Counted from the stretch's first letter, positions 32,767-44,404 are shown. The stretch: 64,000 nt of DNA from Phytophthora colocasiae (GCA_018806915.1 JAGKQI010000051.1:1-64000), one strand, 5' to 3'. Translations and numbers: made by a program. Notes: generated by a model from the sequence alone, not told the origin.

Positions 32767-33714
32767 TCATGTGAATGTCCGGGTGGATCGATTGGAAGTG
32801 TGTTTTCGATTGAATTTTGTTTTGATTACGATTGGATTATGATTATCATGGGAGTTATTGTGAGGTGAGTTTCGAGGGATTACATGGGACTTCAAAGGAG
32901 AAGCGAGATCCAACTGGAATTCACGCCTGAGTGAGTCTAAGACATCCTGACGACCACTAGCATCTCGAACGGATTCTTCGGAGCTCTCGAGTTCTGCTTG
33001 GACTCGGCTCAACTTCTCAGTGACTCGACGTAGAGCGGATACAGTGCCGAAGACACGTTGGGCGAAGTTTTCAGGATCAAATTCGGTCAGGACGCTTGCC
33101 ATCTGACGACGAAAAGAGAGATCGGCCAACAAAGTTTCCAGCTCAGGACCTTGAAGTGAATCGGATCTTGGAGTCAGGATGTGTTCGTTCAAATCATCGC
33201 TCTCGTCAAAGAACTGGAATAACATCGCCTTTTCCGAAGTCGAGAGGCGCTCCACTTGTGCCAGCATTTCCAGTCCACCATAGCCATCTTGGAAGAAACG
33301 ACTTCGCCCCAAATGATTCGCAACTGCAGGAATCCCGACCAGACGAGTGTCCTCCGCAGAGCAGAAGTCCGCTATGGTGAGACTGATAGGCGTTTGCTTA
33401 GGACCACCCGGGCCGAGTTGGCTCGATACGTTCAATCGGGAAGCTTCAACCGATGTTATGGGAGCTGTGCGCACTTTGCCGAGACCCAAGATGTCGCTTG
33501 CTGCGCTTTCATCGCGATGTTCATCATTACTCCCGCCTTCCTGCGCTTTTCCACTTCCTGGTTGTATATTATCCCCTCCCGAAGACTGCTTAGGGATGTC
33601 AGATTGACTGCCAGCGACGCTTGAACCATGCGTGGAGGTGATACTTGACCCTGGGGCGGCTTGAGCAGCAGGTACGGCCGTAGGAGATATGTGTGACGAC
33701 GTGGTAGCTTCCAT
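32767..33714 (-). CDS. Antisense accessory gene of element B2 (unknown function)
   Basis: Open frame on the strand opposite gag-pol, just inside the 3' LTR. It is open from 33945 (392 residues). The ATG at 33714 (MEATTSSH) is preferred because the Ser/Pro/Ala-rich sequence after it resembles the A and C counterparts, giving 315 residues. The stop lies 11 bp from the convergent pol stop. The block at 33043-33141 (LETLLADLSFRRQMASV..DPENFAQRVFGT) aligns with element A (LDALTSSVDVRRELGSL..PTRLAEKVFRT), a sign of selection at protein level. A heptad-like tail follows (VTEKLSRVQAELESSEESV). No enzyme motif, signal peptide or membrane segment is visible. The C-terminal domain seen in A and C is missing. 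Confidence 0.65.
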   Translation of the reverse strand: MEATTSSHISPTAVPAAQAAPGSSITSTHGSSVAGSQSDIPKQSSGGDNIQPGSGKAQEGGSNDEHRDESAASDILGLGKVRTAPITSVEASRLNVSSQLGPGGPKQTPISLTIADFCSAEDTRLVGIPAVANHLGRSRFFQDGYGGLEMLAQVERLSTSEKAMLFQFFDESDDLNEHILTPRSDSLQGPELETLLADLSFRRQMASVLTEFDPENFAQRVFGTVSALRRVTEKLSRVQAELESSEESVRDASGRQDVLDSLRREFQLDLASPLKSHVIPRNSPHNNSHDNHNPIVIKTKFNRKHTSNRSTRTFT

Positions 33715-33989
33715 TGGAGCGCTCAGCAGCTGCGATATCGCAAAGTGAGCGTGTGAGCTTGTTGGGATCTTTCGACGTGAAGTGATTGGCTGAGTTGGGA
33801 CCGGGCGAAGAAAAGACGCCACCTCCGCTAGTTGGAGAACCGAATTGGAGTTTGCGTGGAAATTTGACCGATTTACTGGCGGACGACTTCTCCTGGATAA
33901 CCGACTGGACTTTGATCGTGGTGCCTTCGTCTTGCTTCGTCTCATCGCGACCTATCACCTCGGAAGCAAATTGCTCAATGAGAGCTCAT

Positions 33990-34004
33990 GATGAGAGGGA
34001 CGGT
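33990..34004 (+). promoter_or_regulatory. Candidate polypurine tract of element B2
   Basis: GATGAGAGGGACGGT directly precedes the TG of the 3' LTR, in the position of the plus-strand primer. Confidence 0.55.
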
Positions 34005-35539
34005 TGTGAAGCTGTGACTCTGCAAATTTTCTATGGACTGCCGGTTCCCAGAGCCAGAGCGGCATTGACGATATTACTGGTCCAAATGATTTCAAGGTTA
34101 AGGCACAATTGTGGGTGCCAAGGGACAAGGGCAAGCCTGGGAAGGGGTTGCCGACTCCAAAAGATGGAAACGACTTGAAAAGATCCTGACATACTCCGGA
34201 AGATGCACTCCAGATGATTCGAACACCGAAACCAAGTGACTGTTCGGTAACGCCATGTCCAAGTGGTTCTATTTTTGGAGTATATGCGAGACCCAAATTA
34301 TCAAGTCGAAGGTTCGAAGTGGAGGTTAACGTTTGACTATCGGAGACTGTCTGGTTTGTACCCAGTATCCTGGTTGAGTCTCGGGTATACTCAAGGCCAT
34401 ATATTTCCGACCGACCAAGACGACCGACGATGATGTGTCCGGAGCCAGCTGGAATTCTTCCGTGTTCTTTGACTCTATGGTATTCTACTGAAACGCAAGC
34501 CTCTTCCTGATGAGACGCCCCTACTACATAGTGAAACCAAGTATATTTTTGCATGTTTAGCTAGTGCTAGCTATTATACATTAAAGAGAGTTCAATTTGC
34601 CACCAAGGGCGCAAGTGCAAAGTCTTGGAAGGTGTTCCCAAGACACACTGTGAGGAGCCGTGGACCAGCCTCGAGAAGAGGGCTTCACGTGTAGCCGAAC
34701 AAGCGTCAGGCCGCGTCGACAAGCGTCACCGCCGCGTGAATCTCCGCCAGGGTAAGACCAAGTTGGAAAGGTGATCCGGGCGGCGTATCCCGGGCGTGAC
34801 CCCTTCCATTTCATATTCCAGTTGATACTTTCGGGTATTATTTCATATTATAACTGCGTTTTGGGAGGTTAGTGGTAGTCACCCCTAAAATTGATTGATT
34901 TGACTGCTTGTGTGTTTGGACTGTATTGGTTGTGTGTGTGCTTAAATACTATATAGTATTTTGGACATATATATTGGATTCTATTCTTCTGGGGATTCCT
35001 AGTGAATCTATCAGAAGTGGTGCGCTGTTTAAAGAGCCCCGGAACTGTGCCAGTGTTCCGGACTTTGCTCTAGTCGTACTGGCATTTGGAGTGCCCACCG
35101 CTCGAGGGCCAAAAAGAATAAGAAGCGGTTGTATATTTTGGTTTAACTCTCTTGTATATTTGGTTAACTGTTGGAGGGGAAGTACTTTGCTCATAAGTGC
35201 TTACCCACTTTCGGACTAATTAACCACCGTTTGGGAAGTGTTTATTTGGTTAGCACTCTCCCTCCGGATCTATTTCTACAATCTTTTGGAGATAACACTT
35301 TCGGTGCAGACTCCTCGCGTTCGAAGACAAACGACACCTACGAGGGTAGTCACAAGGTCACACGCCAAGCCACTTTCCGGACACCCATTTGGACACCGGA
35401 AGGTGGTGCTGACTCACTCCAACTGGACACCTGACTACTAACTCTCTTTTGGAGTTTTTAGTGTCTGGGTTGTTCCTTTTGGACGGCACACTATACGCAA
35501 CCCCCTGGGCGGTCAAAAGTGTTCACCCACTTCGCCACA
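34005..35539 (+). repeat. 3' LTR of element B2
   Basis: 1535 bp, near-identical to the other three B LTRs. At two U5-side sites (a GG indel near 35177 and C/T near 35112) it agrees with 21760-23288, and 11011-12546 agrees with 23342-24869. At several U3-side sites it agrees with its own partner 23342-24869. Confidence 0.95.
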
Positions 35540-36006
35540 CAAACATCCACAATATATACCACTCTTGGCCCAAGTGTCAACTTGATCTCAGCGCTGGCAC
35601 CGATATAGGTTGGAACACCACCCATCCCTGACACTTTGGTCTGCTTGTGTGACTTGAGTCTGAGTCCGAGCTTACGCGCAAAGTCGTAACTCAGAATATT
35701 TATGGTCGCACCAGTGTCCAGAAGAATCTTGGTTCGATGGTCATTCACAGCACCATACACCATCACCACATCCCTCTTCGAACGGTCAGGATAGTTGTCT
35801 TCCCACCAGCCATAACACTCGCCATCCTTCAACCTGAACGACACTGAGTCGTCTGGTGTCGGATCGGTGTCGTCGGCGATCTCAGGTAACTCGTTCCCTG
35901 AGTTTCCAGAAGGTATGGTCGATTCTTGGGCAAAAGTAGTCATGCATTGTTGAGTGTTATCGTGAATCTTTCTCAGCTCTGGTCCTACACACACTAGAAC
36001 ACACAA
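35540..36006 (-). pseudogene. Element A protease, N-terminal part
   Basis: Open from 36006 (MCVLVCVGPELRK). It contains the retropepsin active site KILLDTGATINILS at about 35700-35740 and runs to VVYIVDV, where B2 begins. Equivalent sequence in B (ELCVLVYVGPELRRQ, ILLDSGASVSML) confirms the domain. The protein continues, after the flipped 53-bp spacer, at 11010. Confidence 0.88.
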
Positions 36007-36061
36007 CTCTGGGGTAACGCCATGCCCGGCGCGTTTCGGATCCCCATCCGACGGGCATATT

Positions 36062-39000
36062 AGTTTAACGGCTTCCCAGAGTCTGCCTCATCACTCAGGA
36101 GTTTCTCCGGTAGGTGGTTCGGCATGTCCAGAGTGCACCTTGTCGAGCGAGTTGCTTGAGTGCTTCCAGAGTTTTCAGATCTTCACAGGGTTTTCCAGGG
36201 TGTACTCTTCCACATACTTCACAGGGTGGCATCCGACACATTCGACTCGGGTGTCCCTTTTCCTGACATCGGTCACACGTGACGTCTCTCCAGCAGTCTT
36301 CTTCTGAGTGTCCTGAGCGTTGACATTTTTCACAGAACTTGTTCCAGTAGCCACCATTCTCATGACGCCTTTGGTGGAACCCCTGACCTGACGATCCAGA
36401 CGGGGACTGGGGCGGCGGACGCCATCCCATGTTATCCATCACTCGATATACCTCATTCGTCAGAGTCTGCGTCCAATCTGCACTTGGTGGAGCCTTTGAA
36501 TTGTTCGAAGATGCCTGCGCAGTACTTTCATCACGGGTAGACTCTGAAGTCGCACTTGGAGTTCTGGAATCACCCGTCTGATCTCTGGTATCCTGATTGG
36601 ATTTCAGAGATTCCTTATGATTTTCTGAGTTTTCAGAGTCATAGTCTTTAGAATCCACATCTTTTGCGACATAAGTCCGATGCACGCTTGGGCTTGAACT
36701 GCCCTCGCGGAATATTGTCAGCCCGGAAGTCTCGAGACTTGGCAGGGGTCATTTCTTGGTCACCAGTTCGCCACACATCTTCATCTTGCTGCAACGCATA
36801 TTCCAAGTCTGAAATAAGAAAAAAATTCTTCGAAATCTCTGACCTTGCAGCGACGTTTTCAGGCGTGCATCCTTAAGCTTCGTGATGAATCGCAGTACAT
36901 GCTTCTCAAGACGCTTGGACGACTTCCGGAAATCGATGTCAGCTTTTCCAGCGGCAGAATTAAGTCGGTAGAAAAATTCAAGCGGAGTCTCAGAGTCTTT
37001 CATAGCCATAGTGAAGTATCTCTCAGAATACGATGACCGAGCTTTGCAATAACGTTTCTTGAACTCTGAAGATAGCTCTTTCCAGTCACGGGACACACTT
37101 TTGGGAAGCTGGTTAAACCAGTCTCGCGCAGACACAGGGAGCTTCAACTTAAGTTCCTGGATGCGCGTCTTAGTCGACCAACCTCCTTGAGAAGCCATAT
37201 TCGTAAACCGCTCCCACCAGTGGACACGTTCCCTAAGGGTAGCTCTGGGGTCGAACTCCCCAAGGTTGTTCGAGTTCATGAACGGCCTTAGCGTCAGAAG
37301 TGTGGTTCCGGCTTGTGCTTGAGTTGCTGCCGTCAGATTCACCACTTCACCTGGCTCTGAGTTCTCCGATGACGAGCTCGCAGAGTCTGAACTTGAATCG
37401 TCAGACTCTCCACCGGAGTCTGGTGCTCTATCATGACGCTTCGCTCTGCGGGACGCTCTTCGATCTCCATTAGACCGCCTAGCTTCAGTTCTCTGCGGCG
37501 GATCTCGCCTCGGAGTAGGCGCACGTCTAGTATCACCCTTGGTCTCCGTCACCGAAGTCGCTTGAGTCACCTGAGTGGCCGTAGCAGTAGTAGCGCCGCC
37601 ATTCCTCTCGGCCTTCACTCGCTTCGTCCCCGCGCTTCGCGCAGGGATGCCTTGCTGGAAGGTTGCAACCTCTCGAGATTCCGTCTTGAGAGCCGGTGAA
37701 TGTGACATGGGTTCCCAACCCTTCTTGCGTCACTTCTGATTTCTGACCCTGATACTGGATACATAATTGCAACTTCAGGGTTGCCTGTTTGTAACGCTTG
37801 GTTTGAAGTTGCTGAATCAGGGTGGCCGACCCTTCGCGCTTCTTGAACTTGGGATAGTGTCGCTCGAAGGTTCCTCAACTGACCGGCTTGGAATCGTTGC
37901 ATGTTCTGAGAACTTTCTTTCTCCCTGTCGCGTTCAGCTTCCATGTCTTTCATTCGCTGCTGTAGAGCTTCCATTTGAGAAATCCAGTCCCGTTTCATCT
38001 CGTCAGTCACACGCGCACGTTCGGCTTCAGTCTCAGCCTCTCTCTGTCGCCAGCGTTCAGCAAACACTGATTCCAGACGTTGGTTTTCAGAGTTCTGGAG
38101 CTCCGTTTTCAGAGTTTCCAACTCTGCCGCGCTGCGATTCCTGAGCTTGTTTTCAGAAACCAGACTTTCTACGTTCTTCAGCATCGTCGGCGCGTCTCTC
38201 AGCCTCCAGCCTCGCGCTTTCCGACTTCAACAAGCGCTCGGTGAGCGTCTGAATTTCGCGCCTTGCCTCCAAGTCACGTTGCTCTCGACGACGATCACGT
38301 TCCATGGTCTCCAAGCGTTCTCGGGCCAAGAATTCCATCTGCGCTTGCTCCATCCGGCTTTGCCACTCCTGCTGTTGCCTCATGACGTTCAACTCGATCT
38401 GGGCAGGCCCTGATCTCTGAAGCTTCGAGCTTCAGACTTCGTACGACTCGACGCAATGGAACTCAAGCGTCGGGACGGTGGTCTCGGAAGGTCTTCACTC
38501 TTCACACTTTGGCGGTGGCTCTGGTGACTTTCGCTTCAGGTGGAGGCAGATACAGGCGGAATCTCCGGAGACAATTGTTTGAAATCCCGTGAAGAACTTC
38601 CGACAGACACCTGGTTTCCAGACTCCGCGCCCGGCACTTCTGGTCTCTCTTCCGGCATGTCGACATCTTCGGACTCTGGTTTCACTGGCAACAGCGTTCG
38701 CGTCACTTGGATCCCCATGCCTTCAGAGGCTGTTCCTCCTACATCAGCACCTTGAGCGATTAACGCCAGACTTCCCGTGGGCGGCGGCATATGTGATGCC
38801 GCCCCTCGACTCATGGACATCAAGGACGAGTCCGTAGAGCTTCCTCGTGAAGTCTGGAAACCCGACGACTGGTCGTCTGAGGTCCCAATGACACTGGGAA
38901 TTGGCACGTCCGACATCTGAGTCTGAGAGATGCTGTGATCTTCAGACATTGGATTTTCAGACTCCGGTCGCGTGTTATCAGAGCGACTCTCGTACTGCGG

Positions 39001-40311
39001 CAATGAAGACAGCGATGGCGTCGATAAAGCTGACGGTGTTGACGGGATTTGTGGGCGCGGCGGTCTCTGCTGAAAGCGCTTGGACTGCGGCGGCTCGTCA
39101 CTGCTGGAACCATCAGAGCTGTGCGTCACTCGGAGTCCGGTCACCCGGAGTCGCATGATCAGCCGTCGTCCTTGTAGGTCAGCATCTTCGTCAGGTAATA
39201 CACTGTCTGCTTCGTTCTTGCCAGTTGTGTCTTCTTGCTTCATGCTGTCTGGGAGTCGGCAAACTTGTAACCTGGCGGTCACTGTGGCCCACTCAACCAA
39301 TTCCACTGCGAGTCGACTCTGAAGTTCGGACGCCACACTGCGTACTTGAGACCCAACGACGGCTGACGCCTGCGTCTGAGACCAGGTTGGGAGGAGGTTC
39401 TGGAATTCGAAACCTGCCTCGTACAACATTGTCTGAAGAACAGCCACACACTCCGGTGCTGTCAACGTGCTCATTGGAATCTCAACATAAGATAGGTCTT
39501 GGATCCAACCAAAACCCTGACGCCTCACGTGAAACTCTGAGATCCACATATCCTCAGGGAAGACGGAAGAACATCGCCATTTGATGTAGTCGCCGGTCGC
39601 TGCAGCAGCCTTCTGGAAAGCATCAGCACTAGGCTTCATCGTCGGCCACATATACTCGACGCTTGGCGGGACGACCTTGCTTATGTCCATATCTCTCCAA
39701 CGGCGGAACTCACGGCGCACATACCTCAGAGCTCGTTCCCCGTCAAGCGAATCAGCCCTCCCAGACTCATCAGACGGTGTCTTCAGAGACTCTTCAGCCT
39801 TGATCGCCATGTCATCAGACATAGGTGCGTCTTCAGACTTTGGGGACCGTGGAACATGTTCTTCAGAGAGTCCGGGTTCTGGTTTCACTTCATCCACGGA
39901 CTGGCCGGAAGTTGCCGAATCTGAACACAGATCGATCACTTCCGGGGACTCAACCATATCGGCGCCTCCCTCAGACGCCTCATCACCACCCTCGCGGGCA
40001 GTGGTCGCCTCGTCACCAGAAGCTTCAACTTCTGACGGGCCTTCAGAACCTTGTTCACCAGGGACAGCAGGTGTCTCTTGAGCTTCTGGTTCCTCAGCAG
40101 GCTGGTCTTCGACCGCCGGTTCTGGGACGCTCACATTCTCAGCTGCCTTCTTCTCTCGTGCAGCTTTCCTCTTCTCGCGGGCCGCCTTCTGGATAGCATC
40201 CAAGTCTGGTTGCTCTTCAGGCGACAAACCTTGTAGACGCTTGGATTGACGTGTCGGAATACTCCGACCACGACCACGGCGTCCTCCTCTCGTAGATCCT
40301 GGCGTAGCCAT
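36062..40311 (-). pseudogene. Element A gag (frameshifted)
   Basis: The ATG at 40311 (MATPGSTRGGRRGRG) is chosen because the basic start with TRQSKRLQG matches the B Gag start; the frame is open from 40374. Segments: 40311-38536 acidic and Ser-rich N-terminal region with PECVAVLQTMLYEAGFEF, also found in B; 38392-37615 Glu/Arg coiled coil; 37708-36749 capsid region (LTLRPFMNSNNLGEF...DWFNQLPKSVSRDWKELSSEF...TPLEFFYRLN); 36685-36095 zinc knuckles CEKCQRSGHSEEDC and CDRCQEKGHPSRMC plus a third Cys cluster. Frame changes fall near 38470, 38180, 37700, 36830 and 36140. One of them, near 36830, lies in a run of T/A. Confidence 0.87.
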
Positions 40312-40362
40312 CTTGAATATAGACGCTTGACAGGAAACTTTCTCTTCTTGTACTCTCAAATC

Positions 40363-40402
40363 CGGTGATATCACGATTCCAAAAATCCGGGCACGCGCAC
40401 CA
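40363..40402 (-). promoter_or_regulatory. tRNA primer binding site and leader motif of element A
   Basis: On the minus strand, two bases after the 5' LTR, TGGTGCGCGTGCCCGGA matches the sites in B and C and is complementary to a tRNA 3' end. Beyond that the tRNA-like match seen in B1 is lost, but GATATCACCG (complement of 40363-40372) is kept. Confidence 0.78.
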
Positions 40403-40404
40403 GT

Positions 40405-42090
40405 TGTCGCGAAGTCGGTGAAACTTTGGTCGCGGAGCAGGGGGCGTATAGTGAACCCTAGTTATACGACTACTGAAAAGGTTTTTTTCAGATCCGTACA
40501 ACGGTAGGTTGGCGTGTGGTACCTTGCGGTATCCTCGTGGGTTCGTTGTCTTCGGAAATATGACCCTCGCCGGAGTCTGAGAATGTGTTGTGAAGAGAAG
40601 TTGGGGTTCCCTTGGAGTCTGGTGTCGGTATTCAGGAAATCCTTCCAGGAGCGTTCGGGAGTCGGAATCTCTGGGAACCAAGGTGGTTTCCAGGAAGTCG
40701 GCGGTCGAAAGAGGTTAATGTACCAGAGAAGTCTGAAATCGGTGTCTGAATATCACAAATCCAGAACCGAGATACCTGACTTTCAGAGATAAACAACCAA
40801 TATACAGAGTTCGAAAATATACAAATATATACAGCCGTTCTTATTCTTTCTAGGCCCTTGAACGGTGGGCTAACACTCCAGGTCAACTAGGGACTTACTA
40901 CCAGACACCTGGTCTGACTGGTATCCCTTTACGTTCGCGCACCACCCTCTAGTATAGAGGGAAAATATAAACCAATACAATCGGCTATATATAACAGTCT
41001 ACCTTGCACTCTGAAAACGACTGTCTAGTTTCCAGAGCCTGTCCAAACGAGCAATATGAAATGGGCTACCGCTAGAGACAAAACACACGACCCAACTAGC
41101 AGAGGGACTAGGCGGGTCCTCTCAGGTCTCTACGTTACCTGATCTCCACCTAAGGGATTGAATTTGGTGGAGATCACACGACGTGCAATGATGACGCAGT
41201 GGCTTGAATACCTCTCAAGCGGACTTGTGCAGTAGCAAGCAAATTGAACTCTGTTTATCGTTTATCTTCCTCATAACTATCATATATCTCTGGTAACTCT
41301 CTCCTTCTTGTAGTCTTTTGCGTCCTTTATGCAGTCAGTCTTCATATCTCAGGTACTCTTGGTCTTTGTATACATCTGGTACTTTGACTTGGTCTCAGTA
41401 TGCAGTCTGTGCAGCCGATCTCGATGGGTTGACAGGTAGAGACGTCATTACGGGGGATGTGCAGGTCAGTAATCACTTGAATGCGTGACTTGAACTTGGG
41501 TTCACTTGGTTTCAGTATGGTCTTGAATCTTCGGTGGGTTCAGAGTCTGGTATCCCGGTTTTCAGAGTCTGATATCACTTGGTTTTTCAGAGTCTTGGTC
41601 ACTCAGAGTTAGAGATACCAGAGTCTTGAATACGAAACCAGAGTACGGAGCACTAATGCTTCAACGTACATGAAGATCTTGAGGGTTGCGCGGGTGCGCG
41701 GCGTCCGGCGCGCGATACTTGGTCTCTGCGGGTATATATTGTGAATCCTTGAACCATCCATCGTCGCGCTGGACGGTAACGGGATGAGGTCTCTCAGAGA
41801 TACGTATCTCTGAGAGACTTTCCGCCAGAACTTAGGCACTCATCGTCGGGGAAAGCCCGGTGACCAGACGGAGTGTAGTCGACCTTCAGAGTTGTGCACA
41901 CTCTGAAGTACACTTCTGGTCCTTTGGGCCCCTTTACAGTCAGGCGAAGGTTTATCCACAATCTTCCACAGATGTCGCACGGGTGCGGCCGCGTCCCAAA
42001 GTCCCTTTCGCTTATAACCCATAGTATAACCAATCACATCGTAACGTAATATCCACCTGTCGCTCGAAAATCGGAATTAACATCATGTCA
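40405..42090 (-). repeat. 5' LTR of element A
   Basis: 1686 bp partner of 458-2147. Its right edge ATGTCA at 42085-42090 is followed by the CTTC target duplicate. Like its partner it is dense in TCAGAG and TCTGA words. Confidence 0.93.
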
Positions 42091-42094
42091 CTTC

Positions 42095-42766
42095 GGGATT
42101 TGGGTGGGATGCCGAGCGTAATGTGGTGTTGGTTCATGACGATGTGTGGGCGGAATATGTGACAGGATACTGCCTAAGGACCCGAAATTCTCGCGCATCT
42201 ACACTGACAATAATTGTTGTACGCTGTCAGGGACATCCCAGGTGCGTCGACTTTCGCAGAACGCCGCTGCCGTATTATGACGAGCTCAAGGAGTTATTTG
42301 AGGGCACCTTTGCTACGGGAGAGTACGCAATAACTTCCGATGAGCCCAGTCCTTCGGATTTTGTTACGGGACCCTATGCCCCAGCAACTGATTCGGAAAA
42401 TCCTGAGGAAGAAGCCACAGCTGACGTTGTTGAGGCTGCTACAGCCCCCTCAACTAGGGTGCCGCAGCAAGCGTAGCAAAACCCCAAGAAGCGCAGTCGC
42501 GAATCTGGGGGAGTTATGATCGCTGATGCGATCAAAGAGATCGCCGGAGAGATGCACAGCCGCAATACCCGCCCCAAGGTGCTCCAGCCATCTCAAAAAG
42601 CAGTGAAAATTCTTCAAAAGAACTATGGAAACCGCTTCGCTGCTGCTAAGATGGCTGCCGCCTTTGATGTCATGTTGGATGAACGCAAGGCAAAGCTTTT
42701 CGTTGTCATGGAAGAAGGCGACGTGCGTGATGTTTGGCTGGAGAATCAGCTGCAGCTACAAGGCTA
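42095..42766 (+). pseudogene. PIF/Harbinger ORF1 (Myb/SANT-like), 3' half
   Basis: Directly after the CTTC duplicate the frame reads GFGWDAERNVVLVHDDVWAEY, the conserved second part of Harbinger SANT-like proteins. PLPYYDELKELFEGTFATGEYA, an acidic linker and a C-terminal helical region (MIADAIKEIAGEM...LQPSQKAVKILQKNYGNRFAAAKM) follow. An in-frame TAG at 42474-42476 interrupts it, and the gene ends at the TAA at 42764-42766. It is the continuation of 148-457, separated only by element A. With the TAG at 265, this gives two nonsense mutations besides the insertion. Confidence 0.8.
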
Positions 42767-42842
42767 ATTGAAACTACGGTAACCAACTGCCGTAAAACAT
42801 TTTTATTTGACGTTGCCACTTCCTGTGGTCTATAAGACGTGC

Positions 42843-44212
42843 CTAGGAAGCTGAGCGACTAGGATATGAATCCCACATTGCTCGTGCAAGCCGATCTCTG
42901 AAAGTTTTTGCTTCTGCATCCGTTGAACGCCTTCTAATGTGTGTTGCTCTGTTACTTGCACCCCCATCGCTTTCGATTAACTCTTCATTTTCCAGCTCAC
43001 CTTGAGGATCGTCCTCGGGGTCATCTGGGCGTCGGATGAAGTTGTGTAGCACACATCACGCTAGCACAATTCTGGCTTGTGTAGTAACACTGTATTCAGG
43101 TGCACGCAGCAAGATAGGAAACCTGCGCTTTAAAACACCAAAGGCCCTTTCAATAATGTTTCGGGCTTGTGCATGACGCAGGTTGTACAATTCCTTGTAA
43201 TTTTGAGGACTACCAGCACGAGAAGACATGTTATTAGTAGTACTAAACGTATATCAAGTGGTGCAATATCTCACCGCTCATTCACTTGCCCCCATTCCCG
43301 AAGATGATATCGGACTTCACGATATGGGGTCATCACTTCCATTGAAAGTCCGTAGCCGGCATCACCCAAATCAAAGAGTCCTGGTGGAGTGGTAAAACCT
43401 TTGCGCCGCGCATCTGCTAATACGGTGGAGTCCGCTGCCGATCCTGTGAAGGTATGGTAATGTCAAAAGTTACCAGAAAACAAAATAATAGATAGCGCTC
43501 ACCTTCCCATCCAGCTACAACAAAAGCAAACTGCATATTAAATGGCGGCAAACACGTTCTGACTAAGACCTCCTGTGCGGTCTCGATAGGGTTTCGCATC
43601 TCCATCGCTAATAAACGCAGGGATATGAGTTCCATCAAACGCTAAGCGACAGTTGGCAAAATGATCAGCAAATCTTGGCTTCTGGGAAAGAACTTCTGAT
43701 GCTGTTGTTGGCTGCACGATAAACGTGGGTGCGAGAGCGCAAATAACATCGAGAACAGAGTGGAAATGTCTGCATGCAGACATTTCGTTTTAGTGTATGA
43801 CAACAACGCCATCAATAGATGGAGTACCTTACCTGTAAACCGTTTCCCCGCTATGCTGGAAGCGTTCTTGGAGTTCGCTATTCGATGCACCACGGGACAA
43901 GCAATAGAGAAACATCGCGACTTTCTCGTTTGTCTGAACGTCAGCCCAAGAGGATAATGGGGCAGCCCGCTCAACAATCGTGCACAAGTTCCGGAAGACA
44001 CGCTTCGGCATTCTTAGGTTCTCAAATATTCGTGTAGGATTTCCCTCCACAAGCTCAGCAACCCACGGTGCTCCAGTGAGCACGGATGTCCTACATGGGG
44101 ACTTGCAGATATGGCGCACGCTGTAGTACCCGGCTGTGAGGGCAACGATCCGCGCCACTTGCTCCAATTCCTCGTCACTGCTGTCGTTCGTATCTTCCAT
44201 CTTTCGCGCCAA
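42843..44212 (-). pseudogene. PIF/Harbinger HARBI1-like DDE transposase
   Basis: Starts at 44212 (MARKMEDTNDSSDEE) with an N-terminal helical region (MPKRVFRNLCTIVERAAPL...TNEKVAMFLYCLSRG...ELQERFQHSGETVYR). GT-AG introns fit at about 43829-43760 and 43506-43446, and possibly near 43270. Catalytic residues visible: D in AFDGTHIPAF, D in DLGDAGY, E in NIIERAFGVLKRRF. Damage: a 1-nt shift after LSQNVFAA near 43540 and an in-frame TGA before VLHNFIRR near 43060. The gene ends at 42843 with an Arg/Ser tail. It would cut and move the transposon together with ORF1. Convergent to ORF1, 76 bp apart. Confidence 0.85.
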
Positions 44213-44404
44213 AACGGAGTGCTTTCCTAGTGATCACAAAAGCATGAGTTGAGCTGTTTGGCGCGCCAAATCGCGATCTCGATGAAATTGGCTACGCATC
44301 GAAAAATTGAATTATGCTGATGGTGGTGCCAAACACGTACAAAACGCGATTTTCACGAACAGTCGCCAGAACTACAAATTCAAATTAATTGCAATTTTTA
44401 TATT

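Larger units (their letters stand above)
23342..35539 (+). mobile_element. Ty3/Gypsy element B2, RT-less, plus strand
   Basis: 12,198 bp between LTRs 23342-24869 and 34005-35539, with primer site at 24872 and polypurine tract at 33990-34004. It has the same gene order and the same RT/RNase H deletion as B1, in opposite orientation. Gag is a single long open frame, while protease and integrase are frameshifted. Left flank is TTTT and right flank is CAAA, so these do not match as they stand. Confidence 0.92.
458..42090 (-). mobile_element. Ty3/Gypsy LTR retrotransposon, element A (chromodomain type)
   Basis: Two near-identical LTRs (458-2147 and 40405-42090) begin TG and end CA in both readings. 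The 4-bp target duplication CTTC is at 454-457 and 42091-42094. Sense direction is minus: primer site, gag, protease, RT, two RNase H domains, integrase, chromodomain. A gene on the plus strand lies between the chromodomain and the 3' LTR. Without the nested B elements the unit would be about 17.1 kb, very large for the superfamily. All its genes carry frameshifts, and the protease is broken by the B insertions, so this copy is inferred to be immobile. Confidence 0.93.

Noticed and set aside
11011..35539. Simple tandem or segmental duplication of one B element
   Set aside because: The two copies have different target duplications once the spacer is restored, and they differ in the antisense gene end, so they are separate insertions.
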